Shown here: in pieces, positions 17,560 through 26,596 of the stretch
Numbering within the stretch: the stretch's first letter is position 1
Layout: the number at the start of each line of letters is the position of its first letter
DNA from: Armatimonadota bacterium
GTDB taxonomy: Bacteria > Armatimonadota > Zipacnadia > Zipacnadales > JABUFB01
Assembly: GCA_013314775.1 (NCBI GenBank)
Contig: JABUFB010000009.1
Location: 372,001 to 436,000 of the forward strand
DNA: 64,000 bases
Direction: 5' to 3'
Notes under the pieces: model-generated
Told to the model about the DNA's origin: nothing
Database searches by the model: none
The model's input: the letters and a program-made list of their open reading frames with translations, nothing else
Program-made: the position numbers and the translations under genes

Positions 17560-17624
17560 TGCGTAGTAGAACGAGCAGGTCAACGGAGACAGTTCGAGAC
17601 CGCTAACCGATGGCAGGCTAAGCC

Positions 17625-18560
17625 ATGGCAGAGATGCAGGCCGAGACAAAGTGCAGCCCGTGCTCCTGGGCGCCGCCCTGGCCCCTGTCGACTCTTGCCT
17701 GGGCAGCAGCCATCTCTGTACTGATGCTCCTGCTATACTGGGAGGTCGGAGTGCTCTTCGTCTCCCGGTGGTTCTCCAATGAAGTCTACTACCACTGTAT
17801 TGCCGTGCCCCCGCTGTTGGGGTGGCTCGTGTATCAGCGCCGCGAGCAACTTCTGTCAACACCGCCAAGACCGTCCTACGCAGGGATAGGCCTGCTTGGT
17901 TTTGGATTGTTGCTGGTCATCGCCGCGGCGAGGATCGGTTTCAACCTGCTTACGGGGGTATCCTTTCCGTTTGTGGTGGCGGGGCTGATATTGCTCTTGT
18001 GGGGCCCGGCAGCCCTGCGCATCCTGGCGATGCCCCTGTTCGTTGCTTTGTTCCTCATCGCCCCGCCTATGCATGCGCTGGCGCTCATCACAATGCCGAT
18101 GCAGAAGATCTCCGCCTGGCTTGCCGCACATGGGGCGAACCTCCTGCTCGGGCTGCCGGTCGAGCGCGAAGGAATCAACCTGTTTCTTGAGGGGCAGAAG
18201 TACGTGGTCGCTGAACAATGCAGCGGCATGAGCTCCTTTCTTGCCCTGAGCCTCACGGTCATTTTCCTGATAGAGATCTCCGGGCTGACGGCAGGGCGGA
18301 AACTGATCGCACTGGCCAGCCTGCTTCCCATCGTTATCAGCGCGAACGTGGTGCGCCTTTCACTCGTGCTTCTGACGGCCCAATTCTTCGGGCCCCGGGT
18401 GGCGATGGGCGACCTCGTGCACGGCGGGACCGACGCCCTCGTGTACCTGTCGGCTCTTGTCCTGGTCATACTTTTTCTTGGGGCACTCTTGCCCCGCGAT
18501 GATCGTGAGACAGATGACGATGGGGTGGAATGGGAGGACGAAGCGCACGCTTCTGGTTGA
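17625..18560 (+). CDS. Exosortase (transmembrane cysteine transpeptidase-like)
   Basis: A 311-residue, eight-span membrane protein of the exosortase/EpsH family. The conserved catalytic set is visible: Cys199 in AEQCSGMSS, Arg244 in ANVVRLSL and His266 in GDLVHGGTD. Exosortases recognise PEP-CTERM-type C-terminal signals, cleave them and probably attach the protein to an envelope polysaccharide. EpsI is a separate gene two positions upstream, and a membrane glycosyltransferase lies between. The only candidate substrate in the window is the CTERM protein at 56240. The acidic C-terminal tail (291-306) is unusual for the family. The exosortase subtype was not determined. Confidence 0.9.
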   Translation: MAEMQAETKCSPCSWAPPWPLSTLAWAAAISVLMLLLYWEVGVLFVSRWFSNEVYYHCIAVPPLLGWLVYQRREQLLSTPPRPSYAGIGLLGFGLLLVIAAARIGFNLLTGVSFPFVVAGLILLLWGPAALRILAMPLFVALFLIAPPMHALALITMPMQKISAWLAAHGANLLLGLPVEREGINLFLEGQKYVVAEQCSGMSSFLALSLTVIFLIEISGLTAGRKLIALASLLPIVISANVVRLSLVLLTAQFFGPRVAMGDLVHGGTDALVYLSALVLVILFLGALLPRDDRETDDDGVEWEDEAHASG

Positions 18561-18697
18561 GCCGACATAGCAGGGGCCTCAACGGCCTCGATCGCGACCG
18601 TGACAGCATACCGGCTTCGGACCTGCGAGGGAGAGCGCGGGGCGTTGCCGGGATCACCCATCGTTGAGGTGCTCATAGGCAAGGGGGCAGGGCCGAC

Positions 18698-19570
18698 GTG
18701 AGATGTATCCACAGAATGGTGATTCCAGCCGCGGGCCGGGGCACGCGAATGTACCCGGTCACGAAGTCACTTCCCAAGGAGATGCTGCCCCTTGGGCGGA
18801 AGCCCGCTATACAACTTGTGGCGGAAGAGACTTTCGCCTGCGGGTTCTCCTCGATCATCGTGGTTACCGCCGTGGAGAAACATGCCGTAGAGAATCACTT
18901 CGATGCGATCAGCGGGAACGGAGACCCTGGCGGAGCGAGTGAGCACCTCTTTCCCGAAGCCCTCAAAGGTGACGGGAAGTTTTTCTACGTCAGGCAGAAC
19001 AAGCCTCTCGGCCTCGGGCACGCGATCCTCACTGCGGCTGAGTTCATCCAGGGCGAGCCTTTCGGAGTAGCTCTCGGAGATGCTGTCATTGCCTCGCCCG
19101 GTCCCGGAGAGCCCGTGCTGGCACGGATGCTGCGGGTGTTCGCGGAACGTAGGCCCCAGGCAGTTGTTGCCGTACGGGAGGTGCAAAGGGAGCAGCTATC
19201 GCGCTACGGCGTGATCGTTCCAAGCCACACCGGGGATGGATTCATTGACGTCGCCGGGATTGTCGAGAAGCCGGCAGCCCAGGATGCTCCCAGTAATCTG
19301 GCTGTCTCCGGTCGTTATCTTTTCGCGCCTGATATTATTCAGCACCTCCAACAGATTCCAGCTGGACGGAACAATGAGATTCAGCTTACCGATGCCATCC
19401 AAAGCCTGATCAACGACGGGGGAAAGGTCCTCGCCGTCCCCCTACTAGCTACAGAGAGCCGCTACGATGTGGGGGGATTTGAGGAATACGCCAAAGCTTT
19501 TGTCGAGGTGGCCCTTCAGGACGGGGAGTTTGGTCCCTCGCTGCGCGAGCACATTCGTGGTCTGGTCTGA
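18698..19570 (+). CDS. galU: UTP-glucose-1-phosphate uridylyltransferase
   Basis: A 290-residue nucleotidyltransferase with the GalU signature: IPAAGRGTRMYPVTK (9-23), KEMLPLGRKPAIQ (27-39), LGHAILTAAEFI (near 107) and GIVEKPAAQDAPSN (near 187) before a YLFAPDI strand. It makes UDP-glucose from glucose 1-phosphate and UTP, the central donor for exopolysaccharide and, after oxidation, for UDP-glucuronate. GTG 18698 is favoured because family members carry several residues before the first strand; an internal ATG at 18719 would cut into the fold. It sits between the exosortase and a small membrane protein. Confidence 0.9.
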   Translation: MRCIHRMVIPAAGRGTRMYPVTKSLPKEMLPLGRKPAIQLVAEETFACGFSSIIVVTAVEKHAVENHFDAISGNGDPGGASEHLFPEALKGDGKFFYVRQNKPLGLGHAILTAAEFIQGEPFGVALGDAVIASPGPGEPVLARMLRVFAERRPQAVVAVREVQREQLSRYGVIVPSHTGDGFIDVAGIVEKPAAQDAPSNLAVSGRYLFAPDIIQHLQQIPAGRNNEIQLTDAIQSLINDGGKVLAVPLLATESRYDVGGFEEYAKAFVEVALQDGEFGPSLREHIRGLV

Positions 19571-19584
19571 AGGGAGACAGGGCG

Positions 19585-20019
19585 TTGGGTGCTTGGCAAG
19601 TGATGGCAGCAAGACGCGTGATCAAGGTCCGGCATCTCAGACCTGTGCCGGGAGCCATGCGTCCTGCTCCGCGGCCTATGATGCGCAGGCCGGCGCTGCT
19701 TCTGGCCATCGGGATCCTTCTGTCGGGCTCGGTTGCGCTCGTTCTGCTCATCCACCGGGTGCCCAATCCGCCAAACATGGATCTATCACGGCGCCTGGCG
19801 TTTGCATTCGCCAGCCTGATGGGGCTCTTCGCTGCCGGGATGATCGGCTTCGCCTTGGGCATGCACGGGAACCGTCAGGGACCTGTCCCTCCGCCCAAAC
19901 TGGGCGAGGAGCTGATCGACCACCAGCGCCGTGGGCGTATCCTGATAGCCATTGGAATCGCGATGCTTCTGGCATCGGGCTGGTTGGAGTACATCGCGGC
20001 ATTCGACAAGATGCCGTAA
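19585..20019 (+). CDS. Small hypothetical membrane protein
   Basis: A 144-residue protein of no recognised family. It begins with a basic region rich in Arg and Pro (1-36), then hydrophobic segments at about 37-57, 71-92 and 119-136, so a three-span inner-membrane protein is likely. TTG 19585 has GGGAGA eight bases upstream; the ATG at 19603 is the alternative with a weaker site. It follows galU by 14 bp and precedes a polyprenyl-phosphate-type GT2, so it may assist donor-lipid synthesis or flipping, but that is only position-based. Confidence 0.6.
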   Translation: MGAWQVMAARRVIKVRHLRPVPGAMRPAPRPMMRRPALLLAIGILLSGSVALVLLIHRVPNPPNMDLSRRLAFAFASLMGLFAAGMIGFALGMHGNRQGPVPPPKLGEELIDHQRRGRILIAIGIAMLLASGWLEYIAAFDKMP

Positions 20020-20082
20020 CGCTAGTTTCGTTCCGGGGTACCACCGCTCACTTCGGCGAAACAGTGAAGGGATGGCGCGGCG

Positions 20083-21015
20083 ATGATTACACTAGGCGAG
20101 CTCCAAGGTGAACAGTGCGTGGCTGAGCATCAGCCAGCACCGGCGGTCTCCATCGTCATTCCTGCTTATAACGAGGAGGGGGCTATCGCGGAGGATCTGG
20201 CGGCACTGAAAGAGGAGCTCAAAGCCAGCGGTCTCGATTTTGAGATTGTTGTGGTCAACGACGGCTCCAAAGACAACACTGCCGCCGAAGCCGCCAAAGT
20301 GGATGGCATTCAACTCATCAACCACGAAGTAAACCGCGGATACGGCGCCGCGCTGAAGACAGGCATCCGGCACGCGCGGGCCGACATAGTCGTGATCACC
20401 GATGCAGACGGCACGTACCCGCCGAGATACATCCCCGAACTGGTGCAGGACGTGAGGGACGGAGCAGACATGGCCGTCGGCGCGCGGGTCGGATCGTCAG
20501 TGGCGATCCCGACGATACGCAAGCCTGCCAAATGGTTGCTCGCGAAACTGGCGAGCTATCTGGCCGAGCAGCATATCCCCGACCTCAACTCCGGCCTGCG
20601 CGCATTTCGCAGGGATGCGGTTATGCGCTTCTTCAACATACTGCCGAACGGCTTCTCATTCACAACCACCATTACGCTCGGCATGTTGACGAATGGCTTT
20701 CGGGTAGTCTACAGGCCGATCGATTACCTGCACCGCGTGGGCACATCCAAGATCCGGCCAATCAAAGACACCTACAATTTCGTCGTGCTGATCCTCAGGA
20801 CAGTCTGCTATTTCAACCCGCTCCGCGTATTCGTCCCGCCGGCGGTGTTCTGCACCATCGTCGGGCTCGTAAAGCTCATACACGGCGTTTTCTGGGAGCA
20901 CGACATCTCCCAGGGAGAGATGATGATGCTCCTGGCGGCAGCCCAGTTGCTGGGGACAGACATGGTGGCGGAGATGGTCTCGAAGATCATCACCTGCGGC
21001 ACTCCGAGCAAGTAG
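20083..21015 (+). CDS. Glycosyltransferase family 2 (dolichol-phosphate mannose synthase-like)
   Basis: A 310-residue GT-A protein. VSIVIPAYNEEGAIAED (22-38), VVVNDGSKDNT (56-66), NRGYGAALKTGIRHA (84-98) and the metal-binding DADGTYPP (105-112) follow the pattern of polyprenyl-phosphate-sugar synthases. The C-terminus holds one or two hydrophobic segments (about 250-270). It would make the polyprenyl-phosphate sugar donor used by the PMT/ArnT-like enzymes encoded nearby, a link inferred from family pairing. ATG 20083 fits homology; the next gene starts 15 bp downstream. Confidence 0.85.
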   Translation: MITLGELQGEQCVAEHQPAPAVSIVIPAYNEEGAIAEDLAALKEELKASGLDFEIVVVNDGSKDNTAAEAAKVDGIQLINHEVNRGYGAALKTGIRHARADIVVITDADGTYPPRYIPELVQDVRDGADMAVGARVGSSVAIPTIRKPAKWLLAKLASYLAEQHIPDLNSGLRAFRRDAVMRFFNILPNGFSFTTTITLGMLTNGFRVVYRPIDYLHRVGTSKIRPIKDTYNFVVLILRTVCYFNPLRVFVPPAVFCTIVGLVKLIHGVFWEHDISQGEMMMLLAAAQLLGTDMVAEMVSKIITCGTPSK

Positions 21016-21030
21016 AGAGGGGCTTTCCTG

Positions 21031-22161
21031 TTGCGGATCCTTGCCGTCATTCACGAGTTCCCTCCAATAGGCGGCGCAGGTATGGTCTTAGCAGACCTTG
21101 CAAGGGAGCTCGTGACACTGGGCCATGAGATCGACGTGGTCACCGCGGCCTACGGGGACCTTCCGGAGCGTGAGCATGTCGGTGGTGTGGCCATCCACCG
21201 GATCTCGTGCGGGCGCAAGAGTCGGATCGCCCCGTCGGTCCCGGAACTGCTGGGCTACGTACGGCGAGCACCGGCACACGCCCTGGGCCTGATGCGTGCG
21301 CGCCGATATGACTTGATCTACGGTACCTGCATCCTTCCGGGGGGCCTGGTGGCGAGACAGTTGCATCAGGCCACGGGTCTACCGTACATGCTGACGACAT
21401 CGGGATCCGATGTGCCCGGCCACAATCCGCGAAAATTCGGACTGGCTCATCGGCTCACACGCCCCCTGTGGCGACGAATTATCCGCGACGCGGCGGCAGT
21501 CACTTGCCAGAGCGAATACCTCGCTGAGCGCATTCGAGCCGCATATGGAGGACCGGTCCAGAACCTGCAGATCATCCCTAACGGAATTGACCCGGAGAGC
21601 ATCCGGCCACGGCCTTTGGAAGCGCGTGAGAAGCGGATCCTGGCGGTAGGACGGATCGAGGAGGCCAAAGGGTACCAGTACCTCATCGAGGCGATGGTCG
21701 GCTTGGACTGCGACTACCGCCTGGAGATCGTGGGAGACGGGCCGTACCTGCCGGTTCTGCGGGATCTGGCCGAGCGGCTGGGAGTGCCGGTCGTATTCCA
21801 TGGCTGGCTCGACAAGAGCAACGGCGCACTAAGGGACCTCTATGAGACCTCTTCCATTTTCGTTCACCCGTCGCTGGCTGAGGCATTCGGGGTCGTTGTA
21901 CTCGAGGCGATGCTCGCGGGTCTGCCCGTTGTGGTCGCGGACGGAACCGGCTCCGCGGAGCTTGTCGGTGCTTCGGGCCTCAAAGTCCCTCCCGCGAGTG
22001 TTGGTGCGCTGCATAGCGCGCTCGAACGGCTATTGCATGACCCCGTAATGTGCTCACACCTGGGGAAGACGGCCAGGCAGAGCGCAGAGGATATGTACGC
22101 CTGGAGGCACGTGGCCCAACGCTACCAGGATGCCATGGTGCGGCATAGCGACAACGCTTAG
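21031..22161 (+). CDS. Glycosyltransferase family 4
   Basis: A 376-residue GT4 protein starting with TTG preceded by GAGAGGGG. Acceptor loop FPPIGGAGMV (10-19), TTSGSDVPGHNPRKF (near 123), donor strand VGRIEEAKGYQYLIEAM (near 206) and the E-x7-E donor site EAFGVVVLEAMLAGLPVV (near 283). One of a series of GT4 enzymes that would each add one residue of the repeat unit. The gene lies 15 bp after the GT2 and 34 bp before a deacetylase-like gene. Confidence 0.87.
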   Translation: MRILAVIHEFPPIGGAGMVLADLARELVTLGHEIDVVTAAYGDLPEREHVGGVAIHRISCGRKSRIAPSVPELLGYVRRAPAHALGLMRARRYDLIYGTCILPGGLVARQLHQATGLPYMLTTSGSDVPGHNPRKFGLAHRLTRPLWRRIIRDAAAVTCQSEYLAERIRAAYGGPVQNLQIIPNGIDPESIRPRPLEAREKRILAVGRIEEAKGYQYLIEAMVGLDCDYRLEIVGDGPYLPVLRDLAERLGVPVVFHGWLDKSNGALRDLYETSSIFVHPSLAEAFGVVVLEAMLAGLPVVVADGTGSAELVGASGLKVPPASVGALHSALERLLHDPVMCSHLGKTARQSAEDMYAWRHVAQRYQDAMVRHSDNA

Positions 22162-22195
22162 TGAGCATGCGTCGTGAGCGACCGATAGGGGAACC

Positions 22196-23206
22196 ATGTC
22201 ACAGAAGACCTACCTGTGCGTCACAATCGATACCGAATGCGATGGGTCCCGCAAGACGCTGCGCGGCATGGGAACGCCCGAGTTCAGGAACGTGGCCGAG
22301 GGTGTCTGTCGCAGGCTCCAGCCGATGCTGAACAACTATGGTGCGTGCGGGACGTACTTTCTCGACTGGCTGGTGCTGAACGACCAGCGCTCAATGGAAG
22401 CTATCCTGGGTATGCCGGGACGGTTCGAGATCGGCGCTCATCTTCATCCGGAGCACGTCACCCCCCCCGGAAGCGGAGCGGCAGTAGGCACGGGCCGCGC
22501 TTTATTCGGATGTTCCGATATCTCCGATGAAGAGGAGATGGAGAAGCTGTCGGTGCTCACCGCGACCATCGCAGAGCGTACCGGCACTCGCCCAACAAGC
22601 TTCCGCGCCGGGCGTTTCGGAGCGGACAGCGCAACACTGATAGCGTTGGCCGATCTTGGCTACAAGGTGGACAGCAGCGTGACACCGGGCATTTCTTGGG
22701 TCCGCAAGGGAGGGCCGGACTTCCGGACTGCGCCACACCAGCCCTACTGGCCGCACGGCCGCGATTTGGCCCTGCCAGGGAACGGCCCAGTGCTTGAGGT
22801 CCCGGTGACTGTCGGAGCAAAGAAACTCCCGTTTCTTCCGGACCATTGGTTTCTGTACGATTGGTTGCGCCCCACCAACACATCAGCGCATCGGATGATC
22901 CGCCTGATCGAGAAAACCATCGCGACATCATCCGGAAAGTGCCCGGTGGTGCTCACGATGATGTTTCATAGCCAGGAGCTGATCGGGGGCACATCGCCCT
23001 ACACGCCCACGGACCGGGCAGCCTTACGGCTGGTGTCCCGCATCGAGCGTGTTGTCGCGTACTGCGCATCCATCGGCATCGAATTCATCGGTGTGAGCGA
23101 GGCATACGACGCGCTTTCAACGGCAGATTGTGAACGTGGTCTGCCCCGCCGGCCGACGACTGCTCCGGCCCAGGGCGATCCCGCGCGGGAGGAAGTCAGG
23201 GAGTGA
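22196..23206 (+). CDS. Polysaccharide deacetylase-like (NodB-fold) protein
   Basis: A 336-residue protein with canonical-looking CE4 elements: TIDTE (10-14, catalytic base and metal Asp), EIGAHLHP (78-85, His-x-His metal ligands) and TSFRAGRFGAD (134-144). It is the closest relative in the window of the gene at 39106, with which it shares block order. Such proteins deacetylate polysaccharide or lipid-linked sugars. No signal peptide is visible, so the substrate may be a cytoplasmic intermediate. A C8 tract at 22461-22468 lies in the codons just after HLHP. The stop overlaps the next start (GTGA). Confidence 0.8.
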   Translation: MSQKTYLCVTIDTECDGSRKTLRGMGTPEFRNVAEGVCRRLQPMLNNYGACGTYFLDWLVLNDQRSMEAILGMPGRFEIGAHLHPEHVTPPGSGAAVGTGRALFGCSDISDEEEMEKLSVLTATIAERTGTRPTSFRAGRFGADSATLIALADLGYKVDSSVTPGISWVRKGGPDFRTAPHQPYWPHGRDLALPGNGPVLEVPVTVGAKKLPFLPDHWFLYDWLRPTNTSAHRMIRLIEKTIATSSGKCPVVLTMMFHSQELIGGTSPYTPTDRAALRLVSRIERVVAYCASIGIEFIGVSEAYDALSTADCERGLPRRPTTAPAQGDPAREEVRE

Positions 23207-24324
23207 GTGCTGTGAGACGCCCCCGCGTCATGCACATCATCGGTTGCTTAGACCCCTACGGGTCCGAGCGTTCGATGCTGAATGTGTGCCTAAGCCTGCG
23301 AGACAGGTATACTCCTTCCGTCCTGGCCTTCAGGGGAGGGGCGATGGAGACGATGTTGAGGGCGCACGAAATCCCCTTTGCAACTCTGGCACCCGACGGC
23401 GAGAGAAATCCCAGCGTATGGTCCCGCTTCTGGTTCTGTATGAATAATATCAGGCGTTACAGACCTGACATCGTGCACACGCACTACGAGTACGGGAACA
23501 CCCTCGGCCGAATCGCTGCACATCTGCTAGGTATTCCAACAGTAGCGCATGTCCGCGGGACAGAGCGGCTATGCGGGACACTCTTGTACCGCATAGCGTA
23601 CCGTGTCGCGCATGTTGGGCAGACCCGACTGGTGACAGTTAGCGGTGGGCTAGCAGATAAGATGAGACTTGCCACTGGCTTGGACTCGATCACGATATAC
23701 AACGCTGTGGACGAGAACGTCATCCTCAATGCGAGCAATCCCCGGAAAGAGATGTGCGTGGCGTTAGGGATAGCGCCCGACTCCTTCGTCATCGGAACTG
23801 TCGGACGTGTCGAGCATGTGAAGGACTATCCTACCTTGCTACGATGCGCGGCGCGCGTCTGTGCGATGACAGACCAAGCGCATTTCGTGTGCGTCGGGGA
23901 CGGTTCTCTTTTCAGTGAGATGCAGCAGCTCCGTGATAGGCTGGGCCTTCAGGATCGGGTCCACTTCCTCGGCTTCCGCGAGGACGTTGGCGCGATCCTA
24001 AACAGCCTTCATGTCTTCGCGATCACCTCGCTGGGTGAGGGCTTTCCCCGATCCGTCGTTGAGGCAATGTGGGCAGGACTCCCAATCGTGGGTACACGGG
24101 TCATAGGCACGGAAGAGACCATCGTCGACGGCCAGCAGGGGTTCCTGGTTCCCGCCGGTGACGACGCAGCGATGGCTGAACGGATCCTCCAGCTATACCA
24201 CGATCCCAAGTTGCGCGAGCAGATGGGACAACAAGCCTACGAGAGAGTGCGTGACAAGTTCAGCCTCGATGCGCTCGCACGAAGCATTGATGCGCTTTAT
24301 CGAGAACTCCTCGGCATGGACTGA
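23203..24324 (+). CDS. Glycosyltransferase family 4 (tandem paralogue 1)
   Basis: A 373-residue GT4 protein with GCLDPYGSERSML near the N-terminus, DIVHTHYEYGN (near 93), TVGRVEHVKDYPTLLRCAAR (near 194) and EGFPRSVVEAMWAGLPIV (near 278). Its GTG start overlaps the previous stop by four bases, suggesting translational coupling. The gene at 24379 has the same block order and many shared phrases, so the two arose by duplication and then diverged. Confidence 0.87.
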   Translation: MSAVRRPRVMHIIGCLDPYGSERSMLNVCLSLRDRYTPSVLAFRGGAMETMLRAHEIPFATLAPDGERNPSVWSRFWFCMNNIRRYRPDIVHTHYEYGNTLGRIAAHLLGIPTVAHVRGTERLCGTLLYRIAYRVAHVGQTRLVTVSGGLADKMRLATGLDSITIYNAVDENVILNASNPRKEMCVALGIAPDSFVIGTVGRVEHVKDYPTLLRCAARVCAMTDQAHFVCVGDGSLFSEMQQLRDRLGLQDRVHFLGFREDVGAILNSLHVFAITSLGEGFPRSVVEAMWAGLPIVGTRVIGTEETIVDGQQGFLVPAGDDAAMAERILQLYHDPKLREQMGQQAYERVRDKFSLDALARSIDALYRELLGMD

Positions 24325-24378
24325 CCAATGTCGAGGCGACGGTTGGCGGCATGTTGATCATGGCGAAGGGACCCACCA

Positions 24379-25494
24379 ATGTCCCAGAAAAGGGTCGTTC
24401 ACCTGATTGAAAGTCTTGAGCCCTATGGGGCGGAACGGCTGATGGCCTTCATCGCCGTCGGATTGAGGCACGCCTTCTCTCCCACAGTCGTCACCTTTTT
24501 TGGGGGCGAACTGGAGGGCGTTCTCTCGCAGGCCGACGTCCCGGTCAAGATCATGGCACCAGGCCCACCCGGCCGGATGGGCATCCCGAAGCGATTTCAG
24601 CTATGCCGACAGGTGCTGGCCGAACTCAGGCCCGACCTGGTCCACACATACCTGATCTACGGCGACGTCTGCGGCCGGATGGCGGCCCACTCGCTGGGTA
24701 TTCCCACGGTCTGCCATCTTCAGGGATGGAATGGCAAAGCGGGGTCCCTCGCGTACCGCCTGGGGTATCGGATCGCCCACAGCAAGCGTTCGCGAGTCAT
24801 CGCGGTGAGTGACGGCGTTGCGCGGAAATTCCACGAATGTGTGGGGATACTGCCCCGCACCGTCTACAATGCGGTTGACGAGGAACGCCTGCTGGCAGAT
24901 GCCCAGAGCCCAGTCGATACCCGCGAGGTACTCGGCCTGCCGCCCAATGCATTCGTCGTCGCCACTGTGGCCAGGCTGGTGGAGCTGAAGAACCACAAGG
25001 CACTGCTGCGTTGCGCCGCGCGGGTCTGCGAACGGGCCGACGACGTGCACTTCATCTGCGCCGGGGACGGTCCGCTGCTCGACGAACTCATCGAGATGCG
25101 CGATCGATTGGGCCTGACCGATCGTGTCCATTTCCCAGGCTACTGCCAGGATGTGGGCCGCCTCCTGCGAGACGCTGAGGTCTTTTGCTTGATGTCTCGG
25201 GGCGAGGGGTTCGGGCTAGGCATTGCCGAGGCAATGTTCATGCGCTGCGGCGTGGTCGCCACTGACGTAATGGGCATCCGCGAGATCGTGGAGACCGGTG
25301 TTCAGGGCTTCCTCGTCCCCGATGATGACGACGAAGCGGCAGCGAAGCGGCTGCTGGAACTGCACGGCGACAGGTCCCTTCTCAAGAGACAAGCCGAAGC
25401 CGGCCACACCCGCGCAAGAGAGGCATTCAGCAGAGAGGCTCTGCTGCGCAACATCGAAGGGGTTTATCAAGAGTTGCTCGGCGGCCCGGGTTGA
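24379..25494 (+). CDS. Glycosyltransferase family 4 (tandem paralogue 2)
   Basis: A 371-residue GT4 protein parallel to the preceding one: ESLEPYGAERLM, DLVHTYLIYGDVCGRMAAHS, TVARLVELKNHKALLRCAAR and EGFGLGIAEAMFMRCGVVAT in the same order and spacing. ATG 24379 follows AAGGGA. Presumed cytoplasmic membrane-associated enzyme adding one sugar to the lipid-linked intermediate; the donor is unknown. Confidence 0.87.
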   Translation: MSQKRVVHLIESLEPYGAERLMAFIAVGLRHAFSPTVVTFFGGELEGVLSQADVPVKIMAPGPPGRMGIPKRFQLCRQVLAELRPDLVHTYLIYGDVCGRMAAHSLGIPTVCHLQGWNGKAGSLAYRLGYRIAHSKRSRVIAVSDGVARKFHECVGILPRTVYNAVDEERLLADAQSPVDTREVLGLPPNAFVVATVARLVELKNHKALLRCAARVCERADDVHFICAGDGPLLDELIEMRDRLGLTDRVHFPGYCQDVGRLLRDAEVFCLMSRGEGFGLGIAEAMFMRCGVVATDVMGIREIVETGVQGFLVPDDDDEAAAKRLLELHGDRSLLKRQAEAGHTRAREAFSREALLRNIEGVYQELLGGPG

Positions 25495-25559
25495 TTACGC
25501 CCGACGCCTGATGCGTTCGTCGATACAAGATAGTCCGTATGCTGAGGGGAGAAGTACGC

Positions 25560-26513
25560 ATGATCATCTCAAGTCGTGCACCAGTCCGCATCGACTTCGC
25601 AGGCGCTTGGACTGATGTCTCATACTTCGCGGACGCTTTCGGTGGCGCAACACTGAACGCCGCAATCAAGATGTATGTTACTGGCTCACTGACAAGCCAC
25701 GAGGAGACGCTAGATGGCCTGGTCGGGCATCACAAGGTAGTTAGCGGCCCTTCGGGCAAGCACGTACTGGCAGATCCACCGGCTCTGAACGTAAGCTACT
25801 CAAGTGCCATTCCAGCTGGCAGCGGCCTGGGCACTTCCGCGACGCTCAACGTAGTCTGGCTGGCTTTGGCCCGGCGGGAACTGGTCAGTTCGATCGATGA
25901 CAAGATGCACATCGCAAAACTGGCGTATGAGATCGAGAAGACGCTCGGGATTTTGGGGGGCAAGCAGGATCAGTACGCTTCCGCTGTGGGTGGCATCAAT
26001 CTCTTCGAGTTCACGGCAGAAAACGTTGTGCGACAAGCCGTAGAACTCCCAGTTACCCGCGCGGAAGAGCTGGCTTCACTGATCGTCCTGTGCTACACAG
26101 GGAAGTCACGACTCTCCTCAAATATCCACCGTAGTGTCTGGGGCAATTTCCGGGCGGGCAAGCAGGACACCCTGCGGGCCCTTTTCGACTTGCGGGATTC
26201 TGCATACGCCGCCAGGCAGGCCCTCCTGGACTGGGACCTGGAAGCATTCGCCCGAATCGTGACTAGCCAACGCCACTACATGAAACGCCTGGACCCATCC
26301 ACCAGCAATGAGCAAATCGAAGAATTATTCGAACTGACGGCGTCAGAGACCCTCGGAGGGAAACCGTCAGGTGCTGGCGGGGGAGGCTGCGTCTTTTTCA
26401 TCGCCAAAAGCGATAAGGCCAAAGCGCGCATCAAGAAGGCCCTCAGGGCCCGAGGTCTTGAGGGCGTCGACGTCAGTTTCGACTTTGACGGCCTTACCGT
26501 CACCCGTGCGTGA
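25560..26513 (+). CDS. GHMP sugar kinase (HddA/fucokinase-like)
   Basis: A 317-residue kinase. SSRAPVRIDFAGAWTDVSYF (4-23) is motif 1, PAGSGLGTSATLNVVW (near 84) the phosphate-binding motif 2, and GKPSGAGGGGCVFF (near 268) motif 3. The group includes D-glycero-alpha-D-manno-heptose 7-phosphate kinase and the kinase half of fucokinase. ILGGKQDQYASAVGGIN (near 132) is also typical. It would phosphorylate a heptose, fucose or related sugar on the way to a GDP- or ADP-sugar. No partner isomerase or guanylyltransferase was seen in the window. ATG 25560 has AGGGGAG eight bases upstream. Confidence 0.82.
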   Translation: MIISSRAPVRIDFAGAWTDVSYFADAFGGATLNAAIKMYVTGSLTSHEETLDGLVGHHKVVSGPSGKHVLADPPALNVSYSSAIPAGSGLGTSATLNVVWLALARRELVSSIDDKMHIAKLAYEIEKTLGILGGKQDQYASAVGGINLFEFTAENVVRQAVELPVTRAEELASLIVLCYTGKSRLSSNIHRSVWGNFRAGKQDTLRALFDLRDSAYAARQALLDWDLEAFARIVTSQRHYMKRLDPSTSNEQIEELFELTASETLGGKPSGAGGGGCVFFIAKSDKAKARIKKALRARGLEGVDVSFDFDGLTVTRA

Positions 26514-26596
26514 GGGCCTCCGCGGAGAGCAGCGCCGCCCGTCTCTGGGCCACAGGCGTCACGCCGCAGAGAATCTGACGCGATACACGAGAACAG

